A stretch of 64,000 bases of DNA from Sinotaia quadrata (GCA_028829895.1 CM054181.1:47942759-48006758); one strand, 5' to 3'. Positions 24,086-35,985 are shown, counted from the first letter of the stretch. The notes: a model not told the origin generated them from the sequence alone. Made by a program: numbers and translations.

Positions 24086-24720
24086 TATATGTTACTACCT
24101 GGATCGTCCGTGTCCATTTGATTCAGTCATCCAAGTTGGATGTTTGTCATTTTTCACCATTACATAAATATCCAGTCAATTGTGTCTGGGGTTTGGGAAA
24201 GGAACACTCCGTCATTTGTGTCTATCCATCTTTCTACATTGGTCTGAACTGTTGTGATTTCATTAGTACTAATGGAAAGCCAGAAGGTGCGCCTTGGGAC
24301 TAATTCCTGTTGTAGTAATCATCAGAGGATGGAAAGTATAATTAATCAGTTAATTAGTAACACATTGACCCCTACCCCATGTTGCCAAGAGGTCATAAGG
24401 GTGTAGTCCGACATCAACGTTTGATGGTCAAAGGAAGTACTTACGGTACAGAAAGGTTGCTATGTATAAAGAAGCAATGCATAATTTATCTGCCAAACCG
24501 AATGAAGAGTTGCAAAAAACTCCAGACTAATGAACGTTATTTCTGTTATGAAGTTTATTTTGAGAGGGTTGTGGTGTTTCTTTTATTATTATTTTACTGT
24601 AAGAATCACACACACACATTTATCATCCGTCATACATTCGAAAGACCTTGACCTACCACCTAAAAAGTGCACGACACGCTATTTACACACTAGGCATATG
24701 TGCACATCTGTGTTGAACGC
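24086..24720. other. No gene recognised
   Basis: Two short open frames (24118-24300 and 24379-24648) have ordinary composition but no recognisable domain. Left uncalled. Confidence 0.4.
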
Positions 24721-25165
24721 TTTGTTAGTACTGCACACTTACTAATTCTTCACTGACACAAATGTAGCTACTACACATTTAGAATAAACACTTTGTTAGT
24801 ATTGCACACATACTAATTCTTCACTGACATAAATGTAGCTACTACACATTTAGAATAAACACTTTGTTAGTACTGCACACTTACTAATTCTTTAGTGATA
24901 TATTGGGTAGATAAATATTTAGATCAGACACTTTTTTACTCCTGTATACTTACAAATTCTCCATGACGTAAAAATTAATAATTTCACGTTTAGATTAGAC
25001 GTTTTGTTTTCCTGTACACGTACAAATTCTTCATGACGTAAAATAATTACACATTTAGTTTAATTAAACATTTCCTTAATACTGCCATTTACAAATTTTT
25101 CATGACTTAAAATAGTTACCCACTTAGAATGAATACTTTGTCAGCCCTGTACAAGAAACGACACT
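24721..25165. repeat. 71-base minisatellite
   Basis: Copies start TTTGTTAGTA at 24721, 24792 and 24863 exactly 71 bases apart, then about three decayed copies follow. The unit includes CTACACATTTAGAATAAAC. Confidence 0.92.
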
Positions 25166-25511
25166 TAAAAATCTAGCATTGATAAAGTCATGAACCATAT
25201 CTAAAGCATTTTTTCTTTGTATTCATGGTGATATTTTCAAAGAGTGAAAAGGCAACCGCTGGCCGGGTAACTAAAAGTGGAGATTATAAAACGTGATTAT
25301 ACAACTACGTGTCGCAGAGAAGTAAAACATAGATAGATAACAGTCAGTCAAGATTTGAGAAAATAAAAGGATTTGTACAGCATCCATTCCCTATTCTTTC
25401 CTCGTTCTTGATATTTCGAAAACATGTTTTTAAAAAACTACACAAAGCGGTCATTCCTTTGAGAATAAAGGGAAATTCACATTATAAATTAAAATATATT
25501 TTCCTTCCTAG
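25166..25511. other. No gene; possible splice acceptor at right end
   Basis: AT-rich sequence ending in TTTTCCTTCCTAG (25499-25511), a pyrimidine tract with AG just before the open frame at 25527. Confidence 0.4.
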
Positions 25512-25526
25512 ACTTGCTGAACACGA

Positions 25527-25769
25527 ATGTATCAGAAACTTGAGCGCGTTCTGAAAAAAACATATGCCCAAGTGATTAAGAACGAGCATAAGAAAGAGAA
25601 CGCCCGGCGAACTCCCCTTTTGACACACTGTCTGGCGAACGATTGTCTAAGTAGACGAGAGGAGTGCGACAATGAAATTGATTTTCCAGAGATAACTCAA
25701 TGCTATCAACAAGGATTGGCTCCGTATCAATTTCAGCTTGATGAAGTAGAAAACGATTTCGACGATTGA
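25527..25769 (+). CDS. Hypothetical 80-residue ORF, possible exon
   Basis: An ATG at 25527 opens 80 codons ending at TGA 25767. The product is hydrophilic: a basic N-terminal helix-like stretch (KLERVLKKTYAQVIKN), three Cys in the middle (positions about 35, 40 and 48), and an acidic tail ending DEVENDFDD. It is not tandem repeat, and base composition rises to a coding-like level against AT-rich flanks. An in-frame TGA at 25518 sits just upstream. The acceptor-like TTCCTTCCTAG at 25501-25511 allows a reading as the first coding part of an exon starting at 25512. No signal peptide or membrane segment is seen. I do not recognise the family. It could be a short gene, an exon, or chance. Confidence 0.3.
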   Translation: MYQKLERVLKKTYAQVIKNEHKKENARRTPLLTHCLANDCLSRREECDNEIDFPEITQCYQQGLAPYQFQLDEVENDFDD

Positions 25770-25839
25770 CGTGATGAAGGATGTGTCAGTCGCAGCGTAC
25801 ACTGACAACACCGATTCTAAGTCATACATTTAGCTTTAT

Positions 25840-26345
25840 AACATCTTGCAATACAATCGGGTCTGCTCATAATATATTTTGTTTAAATAAGAACTATAAT
25901 ATAATCGGGCCTGCTTGTAACTTATTTAGCTAGAGCAATTTAACAGGGCTTCCTTTTTATCTTGCGAAAATAAGAACTGCAGTATAATAATATAATGTCT
26001 AAGCGGGTCTGCTTGTAAACTATTTCATGAGTGTAATTTAACAGGACCTGTTAATCTTTAATAATAACCGGACCTAATTTTAACCTGTATTGCGAGTTCC
26101 GTTTAGAAGGGCCTGTTTGTACATTGTAAACTGTTTGTATAACTGTTTGTACACTGTAATGTATTTTGGAAAAGAGCACATTAGTGCATTTATATTGGCC
26201 TGCCTGTAATCTATTTGTGACAATAGAAATTGCCATATAACCGAATCTATTGGTAATCTATTTTATGCTATTAAGAAATGCCATAAAGCGGGTCTGCTTG
26301 TAAACTATTGTGTAAACATAAGAACTTGCTGTATCATGGCATACA
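25840..26345. repeat. Degenerate ~65-base repeat
   Basis: About seven decayed copies around CGGGTCTGCTTGTAAACTATT and AATAAGAACT. Spacing varies from 60 to 75 bases. Confidence 0.75.
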
Positions 26346-26401
26346 CAAATCCCGAACTTACGCTTACGGACAAACGAAAGCGCAGCGGGTAGGACATTAT
26401 A

Positions 26402-26480
<79 letters not shown>

Positions 26481-26486
26481 CACACT
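26402..26486. repeat. (CA)n microsatellite
   Basis: Pure CA apart from one CGCA near the right end. Confidence 0.97.
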
Positions 26487-26568
26487 CCAGTGGGCTGCGT
26501 TCGATTCTCGATGAGTGTGAAAATCCCATAGGTGATTATTATCCGCTACTTATCAAAGATTGTAGGCT

Positions 26569-27035
26569 TAGTGTCTACAGACCAATCACGCTACAGTTAA
26601 TAGTGTCTACAGACCAATCACGCTACAATTGATAGTGTCTACAGACCAATCACGCTACAGTTGATAGTGTCTACAGACCAATCACGATACAGTTGACTTA
26701 GCAATTGATAGTGTCTACAGACCAATCGCACTACAGTTGATAGTGTCTACAGACAAATCACGCTACAGTTGACTTAGCAATTGATAGTGTCTACAGACCA
26801 ATCGCACTACAGTTGATAGTGTCTACAGACCAATCACGCTACAGTTGATAGTGTCTACAGACCAATCACGCTACAGTTGATAGTGTCTACAGACCAATCA
26901 CGCTATAGCTGACTTAGTAGTTAATAGTGTCTACAGACCCGTTCAGGCTAAAGCTGTCTTTGCAATTGATAGTGTCTACAAACTAATCACGCTAAAGCTG
27001 CTTTACCAGTTGATAGTGTCTACGCTAAAGTTACC
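26569..27035. repeat. 32-base array with 12-base inserts
   Basis: About 14 copies of GTGTCTACAGACCAATCACG at 32-base spacing. Every few copies a GACTTAGCAATT segment is inserted, making longer units. The last four copies (after 26910) are decayed. Confidence 0.94.
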
Positions 27036-27420
27036 TTAGCATGTGAAAAACAGAAATAGTGTTATTGGACGCTGCCCGGGGAAAAATTGCACCCTGAAAA
27101 GTCTACGAGAAATCCTCTGTAGCCAACCATTTCACCGTGCTCCGAAAGTATAATTAACACTTTCTCTATCATAGACTCTCTTTCGGTGCTTGTGCCCACA
27201 TTCAAAATCAGCGAATGGCGGAAGCGTACGTGAAATTCAGTTCGAGCGATAAGCGGTAGAATAGACGATAGGATACTAACTGACCTCAAGGGGTTCAATC
27301 CCACCTAAGGATGAAGAATTTACCGACCGCTCCTCTAACAACGCGTTTGGCCCAATGACCTTAGAATTGCGATTCCTTTCGTTAAAGTGCAGGAAGAATA
27401 GATGTTTGGACCTTGGGTTT
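27036..27420. other. No gene recognised
   Basis: Less AT-rich than its surroundings. A minus-strand open frame at 27062-27304 has no domain I recognise. GGTTCAATCCC near 27292 resembles a tRNA B box, but no cloverleaf can be drawn. Confidence 0.35.
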
Positions 27421-27497
27421 AAATAACTAATTAATTAACTAATTAAATAACTAATTAAATAACTAATTAAATAACTAATTAATTAACTAATTAATTC
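27421..27497. repeat. 12-base TAACTAATTAAA repeat
   Basis: Six units of TAACTAATTAA(A/T) type in tandem. Confidence 0.95.
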
Positions 27498-28232
27498 AGC
27501 CTAACTGTGAAGAGGAACTCTAATGCTCCGACGCCCTCCACCCCACCCCCACCCTCACCCAGCCCAGCATCTTGTGTGCGCTCGTAATTAAAACAAAGAC
27601 TCTGATATCAAAATTGCCGCACATAGCTCAATTTTCTCATTTTCTCTTAGTGTACAATGTATCACTAATCTCGTCTGAGCTGTTGCCGTTAGACCTACTG
27701 TATATACTTTTCTCACGAAATCTTAGCTAGGCCCACAACGAAAAGGTTGATACTCGCTTATTATTACTGACCTTATTACATACTGGAGTAAATACAGTCC
27801 ACCATAAATATTTACTTAAGGTGTCTTCCCTTGGGCCAGCAGTTTCTCAGCTTTAAACTTGATGATGAAATTGTCTGCATCACTGATTCAGTCTCTAAGA
27901 CAGAAAAGAGTTAACAGTGTATGGTACCATGCACGCTTCGGAAGGAATCGGTAATTGTCGGATATGTTCGGCACTGCTATTTTTGCTCGTCCATACTCAT
28001 GGTGGATCTAACAGAACCACGAGTTAGAATGTGTGTTACTTAGGTTAATTATGACTTATCTTATGTGTGTTTAATGGCTTTTCTTCTTTAACGTTCAAAA
28101 TAGATGTAAATATACACATTTATTTTTAATTTTAAAAAGTGGTCTGCTATCTATGAATCAGTTATCACTAATAAATACGTAAATGTATGTTGTTGATGCT
28201 TTTCTTTCTTTCAAAAAATGTATTGTATGCCG
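27498..28232. other. No gene; C-rich quadruplex motif
   Basis: At 27534-27560 C runs of three to five are split by single A or T bases, giving a minus-strand G-quadruplex motif. The remainder is unique and shows no gene. Confidence 0.5.
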
Positions 28233-28337
28233 GTGACTGTATTGTGTTTGTCCTTTTGTTTTTCTTTTATCTTAGTAAACAATGTGTGACTGTGTTGTGT
28301 TTTTCCTTTTGTTTTTCTTTTTTCTTAGTAAACAATG
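28233..28337. repeat. 52-base tandem duplication
   Basis: Two copies start GTGACTGT at 28233 and 28285 and share CCTTTTGTTTTTCTTT and CTTAGTAAACAATGTGTGA. Confidence 0.94.
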
Positions 28338-28576
28338 TGTGAGTTTAACTAACAAAATTACTATAATATCTTTTAGTCATTTAATCATAGACATTATTCT
28401 CATAATAATTTCAAGCAATCAAAAGATATTATTTTTAAAAATTAATTTAAATAACGCAAATATATTATTAAAAAAATGATTTTACACACATACAATGATT
28501 TTGCCTACTGGGTTCACTATTTATTTTTGGCTACTGAACAGGGAAAGAAATAATTTCCTTATTATTAGCAACTGAT

Positions 28577-29060
28577 TCTTTCTGTTTGGGCGTGTGTATA
28601 TGCATGTGTTTTGTGCCTATGTCTGAATGCATGTTTGTGTGTCTGTGTATATGCATATGTGTGGTTTGCTTATGTTTATGTACACGTGTTTGTGCGTGTG
28701 TAAATGCCTATGTGGTGTGCTTATGTTCAAGAGCATGTGCTTGTGTGTAAATATGCTTGTGTAGTGTGCTTATGTTTCTGTGCATGTGTTTGTGTGTAAA
28801 TATGCTTGTGTAGTGTGCTTATGTTTCTGTGCATGTGTTTGTGTGTAAATATGCTTGTGTAGTGTGCTTATGTTTCTGTGCATGTGTTTGTGCGTATGCA
28901 TATGTATGCGGTGTGCATATGTCTGTGTGTATGTGTTTGTGCGTGTGTGTATATGCATGTGTGGTGTTCCTATGTCTGTGTGAATGTATTTGTGCGTGTG
29001 CATACGTATATTTGGTGTGTAGATGTCTGTGTGCAGATGTTTGTGAGCGTGCGTGAGTCT
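28577..29060. repeat. 49-base GT-rich minisatellite
   Basis: About ten copies. Three central copies (28752, 28801, 28850) are nearly identical with anchor TATGCTTGTGTAGTGTGC; the flanks are decayed. Confidence 0.92.
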
Positions 29061-29625
29061 GCTGTCTGTTGTTTTAATTTGTTAAATTTAAATAGATTGA
29101 GTAATTTGATAAATGAGTTTATAACTTGTTATTCTACATCAAATGTTAGTTACTTTTATATGGGATTTACAAGGTATTTTTAATTTTTATTTCATTATGC
29201 GTTAAAATTAATCCAGTAATTTCTAGGGTAAGATTTTCCAAATAAAACAAATTGTATGTACTTTTATATCAATTGGTTAAGCTAGGCCTACAAGTGTTTT
29301 ATAAATTGATCAATTACTTATGTATGTTTCATATTACCGTACTTTAATTTCCCATTCAACGTAATATTTGTAAGTGTTCGTGTCCTTTGCTGGTCAGTTA
29401 AAAATGACTTCCCTACGCAAGCAATGGGAACAGGTTTCTGTCATGTCCGTGGGTCACTCCTTTTGATGCTGTATTAATTTGTAACCGCTATTAAATATCT
29501 ATTTATATCAATTGAAAAAGGAAGGTTTGACAATTGTTTTTCAGATATAAGCTATGGATATTTTTATTTTCGGGTTTTCTGACTTACGTGTGCGATATTA
29601 AGCAACAGCTTGCATAATATTATAC
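29061..29625. other. No gene recognised
   Basis: Very AT-rich unique sequence. Confidence 0.5.
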
Positions 29626-29946
29626 TTTTATTTAAGTTAAACATGAACTGTTTATCAATATAGTATCTCAGTTTTATTTAAGTTAAACATGAACTGTTTA
29701 TCAATATAGTATCTCAGTTTTATTTAAGTTAAACATGAACTGTTTATCAATATAGTATCTCAGTTTTATTTAAGTTAAACATGAACTGTTTATCAATATA
29801 GTATCTCAGTTTTATTTAAGTTAAACATGAACTGTTTATCAATATAGTATCTCAGTTTTATTTAAGTTAAACATGAACTGTTTATCAATATAGTATCTCA
29901 GTTTTATTTAAGTTAAACATGAACTGTTTATCAATATAGTATCTCA
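29626..29946. repeat. 46-base minisatellite, seven near-perfect copies
   Basis: Seven copies of exact 46-base length from 29626 (anchor TTTTATTTAAGTTAAACATG). I see no internal differences except at the array ends, so it is probably very young. Confidence 0.98.
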
Positions 29947-30010
29947 ATTTTCATGATATTGATTAATTTCTTATATTTCGTTGACTCAGTGGCTTCTAAG
30001 AAAAATATAA

Positions 30011-31425
30011 ATAAACTAAATGTATATATGTTGGTTATAAACTAAATGTATAATGTTGGTTATAAACTAAATGTATAATGTTGGTTATAAACTAAATGTA
30101 TATATGTTGGTTATAAACTAAATGTATATATGTTGGTTATAAACTAAATGTATATATGTTGGTTATAAACTAAATGTATATATGTTGGTTATAAACTAAA
30201 TGTATAATGTTGGTTATAAACTAAATGTATAATGTTGGTTATAAACTAAATGTATATATGTTGGTTATAAACTAAATGTATATATGTTGGTTATAAACTA
30301 AATGTATATATGTTGGTTATAAACTAAATGTATATATGTTGGTTATAAACTAAATGTATATATGTTGGTTATAAACTAAATGTATAATGTTGGTTATAAA
30401 CTAAATGTATAATGTTGGTTATAAACTAAATGTATATATGTTGGTTATAAACTAAATGTATATATGTTGGTTATAAACTAAATGTATATATGTTGGTTAT
30501 AAACTAAATGTATATATGTTGGTTATAAACTAAATGTATAATGTTGGTTATAAACTAAATGTATATATGTTGGTTATAAACTAAATGTATATATGTTGGT
30601 TATAAACTAAATGTATATATGTTGGTTATAAACTAAATGTATATATGTTGGTTATAAACTAAATGTATATATGTTGGTTATAAACTAAATGTATATATGT
30701 TGGTTATAAACTAAATGTATAATGTTGGTTATAAACTAAATGTATATATGTTGGTTATAAACTAAATGTATATATGTTGGTTATAAACTAAATGTATAAT
30801 GTTGGTTATAAACTAAATGTATATATGTTGGTTATAAACTAAATGTATATATGTTGGTTATAAACTAAATGTATATATGTTGGTTATAAACTAAATGTAT
30901 ATATGTTGGTTATAAACTAAATGTATATATGTTGGTTATAAACTAAATGTATAATGTTGGTTATAAACTAAATGCATATATGTTGGTTATAAACTAAATG
31001 CATATATGTTGGTTATAAACTCAATGTATAATGTTGGTTATAAACTAAATGTATAATGTTGGTTATAAACTAAATGTATATATGTTGGTTATAAACTAAA
31101 TGTATAATGTTGGTTATAAACTAAATGTATATATGTTGGTTATAAACTAAATGTATATATGTTGGTTATAAACTAAATGTATATATGTTGGTTATAAACT
31201 AAATGTATAATGTTGGTTATAAACTAAATGTATAATGTTGGTTATAAACTAAATGTATATATGTTGGTTATAAACTAAATGTATATATGTTGGTTATAAA
31301 CTAAATGTATATATGTTGGTTATAAACTAAATGTATATATGTTGGTTATAAACTAAATGCATATATGTTGGTTATAAACTAAATGTATATATGTTGGTTA
31401 TAAACTAAATGCATATAAGTTGGTT
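30011..31425. repeat. 55-copy two-state satellite-like array
   Basis: I count 55 units: 40 of 26 bases (ATAAACTAAATGTATATATG then TTGGTT) and 15 of 25 bases in which TATATATG is shortened to TATAATG. The lengths account exactly for 30011-31425. The short type comes in pairs at units 2-3, 8-9, 15-16, 40-41 and 47-48 and singly elsewhere, with higher-order blocks such as LLLLSS and LLLLLSS. Four or so long units carry GCATATA instead of GTATATA, all in the right half; the last is decayed. Confidence 0.99.
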
Positions 31426-31968
31426 TTAAACTGAATTCATAGTACGTACTTGTGGCCATTCCTAGTACTCACAAACTTCCACTCATAAGATCGCTCCTGC
31501 AAACGGTCTCTGCATCATTACTGCCTTTTTAAAAAAAAGTAAAATACGTGCAGTGAATTATAACTTCAGACAGAGACAATCTTTAGTTAATATCACTCGG
31601 TCCGGAATCTCTCGGCACTCTGGAAGTGACTTAAAACTGAGTTCTAAGTCCATTTATCAGTTCCTCACTGAGTAGAACCGCAACCTTCCGCCTGAATTGG
31701 GGGAGGGGGGGAACTAAACCGAGGCATTGCTGCATGGATACGTTGCGTGTCTGGTCGCCAGAGAAAGTCCCCAAACTGCTGCTGTCTCTCTGATGTACTT
31801 TAAATATTCTTTTAAATTAGACCGACGGACTTTTTCCCCCAGAAAAAGTAATCGACATACATACATACGGACAGACAGACAGACGAGTAGTGAGGTACGT
31901 AGCAGGGTACATTGGAAAAAAGTAACACGTACAGTAAATACAAACCCCTCAAATAAACATCATTCTTA
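31426..31968. other. No gene; G-rich run
   Basis: Unique sequence. GGGGGAGGGGGGG at 31699-31711 could form a compact quadruplex. A GACA repeat lies at 31869-31884. Confidence 0.5.
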
Positions 31969-32285
31969 AATGTAATCATAAATACTTCAGTTCGGTTGAC
32001 ACTCACACATGTAATCACAAATACTTCAGGTCGGCCGAAAGTCACAAATGTAATCACAAATACTTCAGGTTGGCCGAAAGTCACATATGTAATCACAAAT
32101 ACTTCAGGTCGGCCGAAAGTCACAAATGTAATCACAAATACTTCAGGTCGGTCGACAGTCACACATGTAATCACAAATACTTCAGGTCGGCCGAAAGTCA
32201 CAAATGTAATCACAAATACTTCAGGTCGGTCGACAGTCTAAAATGTAATCACAAATACTTCAGGTCGGTCGACATTTACAAAGCA
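31969..32285. repeat. 39-base minisatellite
   Basis: Eight copies at 39-base spacing (32009, 32048 and so on; anchor TGTAATCACAAATACTTCAG). Two alternating endings are visible, GGCCGAAAGTCACA and GGTCGACAGTCAC. Being 13 codons long it stays open in several frames; no gene is called. Confidence 0.97.
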
Positions 32286-32468
32286 TGAACACGAAAGCAA
32301 AAACAAACGCGACGGATATCTGGACACACTATGTAACAGACATATGCGAGACTGACAAAGTCAAAGACTGATTGACAGACAGACATATAGAGATAGATCA
32401 ATAGACAAGAGACGTATAGAGACATGAGAACAAGCAGAAATACCTATAAGAAATTGGTAGATTAAAAC

Positions 32469-32850
32469 GGCAGTAGAGTAAATTTGCCTATCTCTCTTTC
32501 TAAACTTAATTGTTAATAAATTGTTTAAATTGTCGAAGTGACCCGACCTTGGGCACTCTTTATGATGGTATTTTTGTAAGTGTCAGATTTGGAGTAAACA
32601 CTCGAGTTAAGAATATGCTAGAAATTGTTGATGTAATGCAAACTAGTTCAACTGGGTGAGTATTTTTATCCAATAGTTTTTAACTATTATCCAATTGTTC
32701 AGATTTACAAGAACGAGATCAGCCAATGGGCTGAGATAAAAAAAGTGTACATGCTGTAGAGAATTCTATTGTCTAATCACTTGAATTTGGTGTGGAAAGA
32801 ACTTTGGTCCTCGAAAGGCGGTGGTTAGATTAATGGTGAGTTAATTGACT

Positions 32851-32948
<98 letters not shown>

Positions 32949-34165
32949 TAGAAATATTTCGTACATTTTTGCTGTTGATGTGCTATACTTGTGTTTTGCA
33001 TAGAGATGTATAATGTGAGCAGACCCTTATTTCTACAAATGTTTGAACTAAGATGCTCATATATAGCATGCTAAACACTTGACACTGTTCCTAGTGAACA
33101 AATTGATATGTTTTATTTATTAAACTGTGTGCGTGTATTGAGCTAATAAATACTGATGCAGGAAACTGTAAGTTGAGATTTGAATGTAAGAGAGAATTGA
33201 GAATATATAAACTGGAAACTTGGCATTTGTTCCCCTGATTATATTTTTACAGGGAACAAGCAGCCTTTCTTTCTGTGTATGATTTGAACCTCCTGGTTTA
33301 CTGATTGTAAACCGCTAAAACAAACCATGGCAGAGGCAGGGATCAGTCTGTAAGTGTCAGAATACACTACACTCCATTGATGTATGGTGGAAAATTATGC
33401 TTACTACATCGAGCAATTTGGAAATTGCTACAACTGCTGTTCTACTTGAGAGAGCCAAATACGGCAAAGGTGCTCAAGTTAACTTCGAGAGAAATGCAGT
33501 GAATCAGTGTCCTAAAAACGTGTGAAAGAAACACATTGAACTGACATAAACTTGTGTCTTTGTTACAAATGCACACGAAAAGACTTTTGAGACAGCACCT
33601 AAATTAGGTTAAACTATTATCACTTGTCTCTAATAATTTCATTTCTGTTCTCTGATAAGAACTGTCCTGTTATTTGTATTGAATTGTTGAATTGTATTTT
33701 TTAATATAAGATTATGGTATATAAAATATTCGAATGTGGTTTTGTGGAAATATTGATGTCAAGTAATCTTTTTCATTGAATTTGTCATATGCATATTTGT
33801 TGATTTAATAAATTTAATGTTACATTTATTGACCTTCTCACACATATTGATAACTCTATGTTGAAGAAGAAAGTGGGTGGATGGGGGCTTGTTAAATATA
33901 GATTAAATACGGATTTGTCTTTTACTTTAGTAAGAAGTTTTCCACCTTCGGAACATTGTGTGACGGTAAATGTTTATCTTTAATGTAGAAGAGAGAAAAC
34001 GTTTATAGCGCCCACATATCCACCAAGTGAGAGAGACGAGTAGTGTCTGCTGATGAATTAATTATTAATAACATAAATTCAAATTCTCATCACTTGTAAT
34101 TAGTTATGGACGATTAATTAATTAATAATAATAATAACCATTAACTAGGTGGCGTTGGCGTCATA
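32469..34165 (+). mobile_element. LTR copy B, near full length
   Basis: This is the longest member of the LTR family, about 1.7 kb. Its left part matches copies D, E and F (AGTAAATTTGCC, GACCCGACCTTGGGCACT, GCCAATGGGCTGAGAT) and its right part matches copy A up to GGCGTCATA, equivalent to the GGTGTCACA end. A GA tract has expanded inside it. No coding region follows, so it looks like a solo LTR. AAAAC before the start and GAAAC after the end could be a target-site duplication with one change, but copy A also has AAAAC after its end, so this is unproven. Confidence 0.8.
32853..32945. repeat. (GA)n microsatellite inside LTR B
   Basis: About 93 bases of GA with one AGAAG interruption. Other copies of the LTR show no such tract at this place (copy D has GATTGTGAGAGAATGG on its sense strand), so the expansion is private to this copy. 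Confidence 0.97.
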
Positions 34166-34894
34166 GAAACCTACGCATTTATTTATTTATGAAGACTGCA
34201 AGAGTTACTCCTGTAAAAGTAATTCTTACTCATTGATAATAAAGAGAGAAAATTTATTGGTACCGTTGAATATTTATTTTGGGCATTCCATCCTGTAATC
34301 TACTCTAATTCTTGGCGCTTAGCAAACACCCGTGTAAGAATGGGCTCCGAGTGTGCATAAGTTTCAAAACTCTCCATGTATACCTGCATGCCTATTAATG
34401 ATCTTGGTTCACAACAGCCTTGACCCTTGTATGATTTTTAAAAATTTCCACCCTTGCGTGTACCGAGGGCTGAGTGAGTCAAACTATCAGATTTTGGGGA
34501 GAGGGGAAAATGGGGACATAATTCGTTAGATTACTCGGAACCCTTACCGACGGTCTTGTGTTTAACAACAACAAAACCCCAAAACAAAGCAAAACAAAAC
34601 AATCCTCAGGAAATGCAAGCAGGAAAGTGACTTGCTAAGGAAATCTAGAGCTGGTGTTGGGGTTGGGGGAAGGAGGAGAATCCAAAAATCGGCTTACTTC
34701 ACTTTCTGTCTCCGAGCAGAATAAGTCTCGAATGCAATTTCAGGCAACGTTGTTCCAGGAACATTTATGGTTAATCGAATAGAAACAAGGTTAATCAGGC
34801 TTAGAATGTGTGGTCGTGCTACTGAACGTGTAGGCGTTTTTGCATTTCATTTTCACTGTTTCCTTCCCAAGCGGCATGATGCAGTGTATATTAT
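34166..34894. other. No gene recognised
   Basis: Unique sequence with an AAAACAAAAC run near 34570-34600 and nothing coding. Confidence 0.5.
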
Positions 34895-35300
34895 TATTGT
34901 ATGGATCAGTATGATATAAGCACTCAGGGCATAAGTCAGTAGCGTATAAATCATATGCATATTAGTCATTAGTGTGTAACTAATAAGTGCATTAGCCAGT
35001 AGTATGAAAGTAAGTAGTGTGTAAATCAGTAGTCCATTATTCAGTGGCGTATAAGTCAGTAGTGTATTATAGAATTGTGTACTAATAATACGTAAATAGT
35101 GTATTAGTGAGTAGTATGAAAGTCAGTGATAAGTAATTAGTGTATTAGCTGTAGTAAGTCAATAGTGTTTTAGCTGTAGTAAGTCAATAGTGTTTTAATC
35201 AGTAGTATGAGTGTCAATAGTGTATTAGTCAGTAGTATGAAGGTCAGTAATATATTAGTCAATATAGATGATAGGGTTAGTAGTGTATGTCATTAATGTA
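34895..35300. repeat. Degenerate 15/30-base repeat
   Basis: Many decayed copies of AGTCAGTAGTGTATT and AGTAGTATGAAAGTCA with irregular spacing. Confidence 0.8.
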
Positions 35301-35334
35301 TTTAAGTAATGTTAAACATGTATCAACAGTGTAT

Positions 35335-35985
35335 ATCATACGTGCACGTCACAAGTGCATGTTAATGTAAGAAATGTATAAGTACACGTCACCAAAGCAT
35401 GTTAATGTAAGAAATGTATAAGTGCACGTCACCAAAGCATGTTAATGTAAGAAATGTATAAGTGCACGTCACAAGTGCATGTTAATGTAAGAAGTGTGTG
35501 TCATAAAGGCACGTCACCAGTGCATGTTAATGTAAGAAATGTATAAGTGCACGTCACCAAAGCATGTTAATGTAAGAAGCGTATAAGTGTACGTCACCAG
35601 TGTTTGTTAATGTAAGAAGTGTATAAGTGCACGTCACCAAAGCATGTTAATGTAAGAAGCGTATAAGTGTACGTCACCAGTGCATGCTAATGTAAGAAGT
35701 GTATAAGTGCATGTCACCAAAGCATGTTAATGTAAGAAGCGTATAAGTGTACGTCACCAGGGCATGTTAATGTAAGAAGTGTGTGTCATAAAGGCACGTC
35801 ACCAGTGCATGTTAATGTAAGAAATGTATAAGTGCACGTCAACAAAGCATGTTAATGTAAGAAGCGTATAAGTGTACGTCACCAGTGCATGTTAATGTAA
35901 GAAGTGTATAAGTGCACCACCAAAGCATGTTAATGTAAGAAGCGTATAAGTGTACGTCACCAGTGCATGCTAATGTCAATAATAT
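35335..35985. repeat. 40-base array, alternating dimers
   Basis: About 16 copies around CATGTTAATGTAAGAA. Two forms, one with GTGCACGTCACCAAAG and one with GTGTACGTCACCAGTG, alternate over much of the array to give an 80-base higher-order unit. A third form (GTGTGTCATAAAGGCACG) appears twice. Confidence 0.95.

Noticed and set aside
24118..24303. 61-codon ORF
   Set aside because: Plausible composition but nothing recognisable and short enough to be chance.
30011..31425. CRISPR-like array (also 23277-23572 and 29626-29946)
   Set aside because: Units are contiguous tandem copies with no unique spacers, in animal-type DNA without cas genes.
31812..32288. Minus- and plus-strand frames of 72-133 codons
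   Set aside because: They read through the 39-base array, whose unit is 13 codons.
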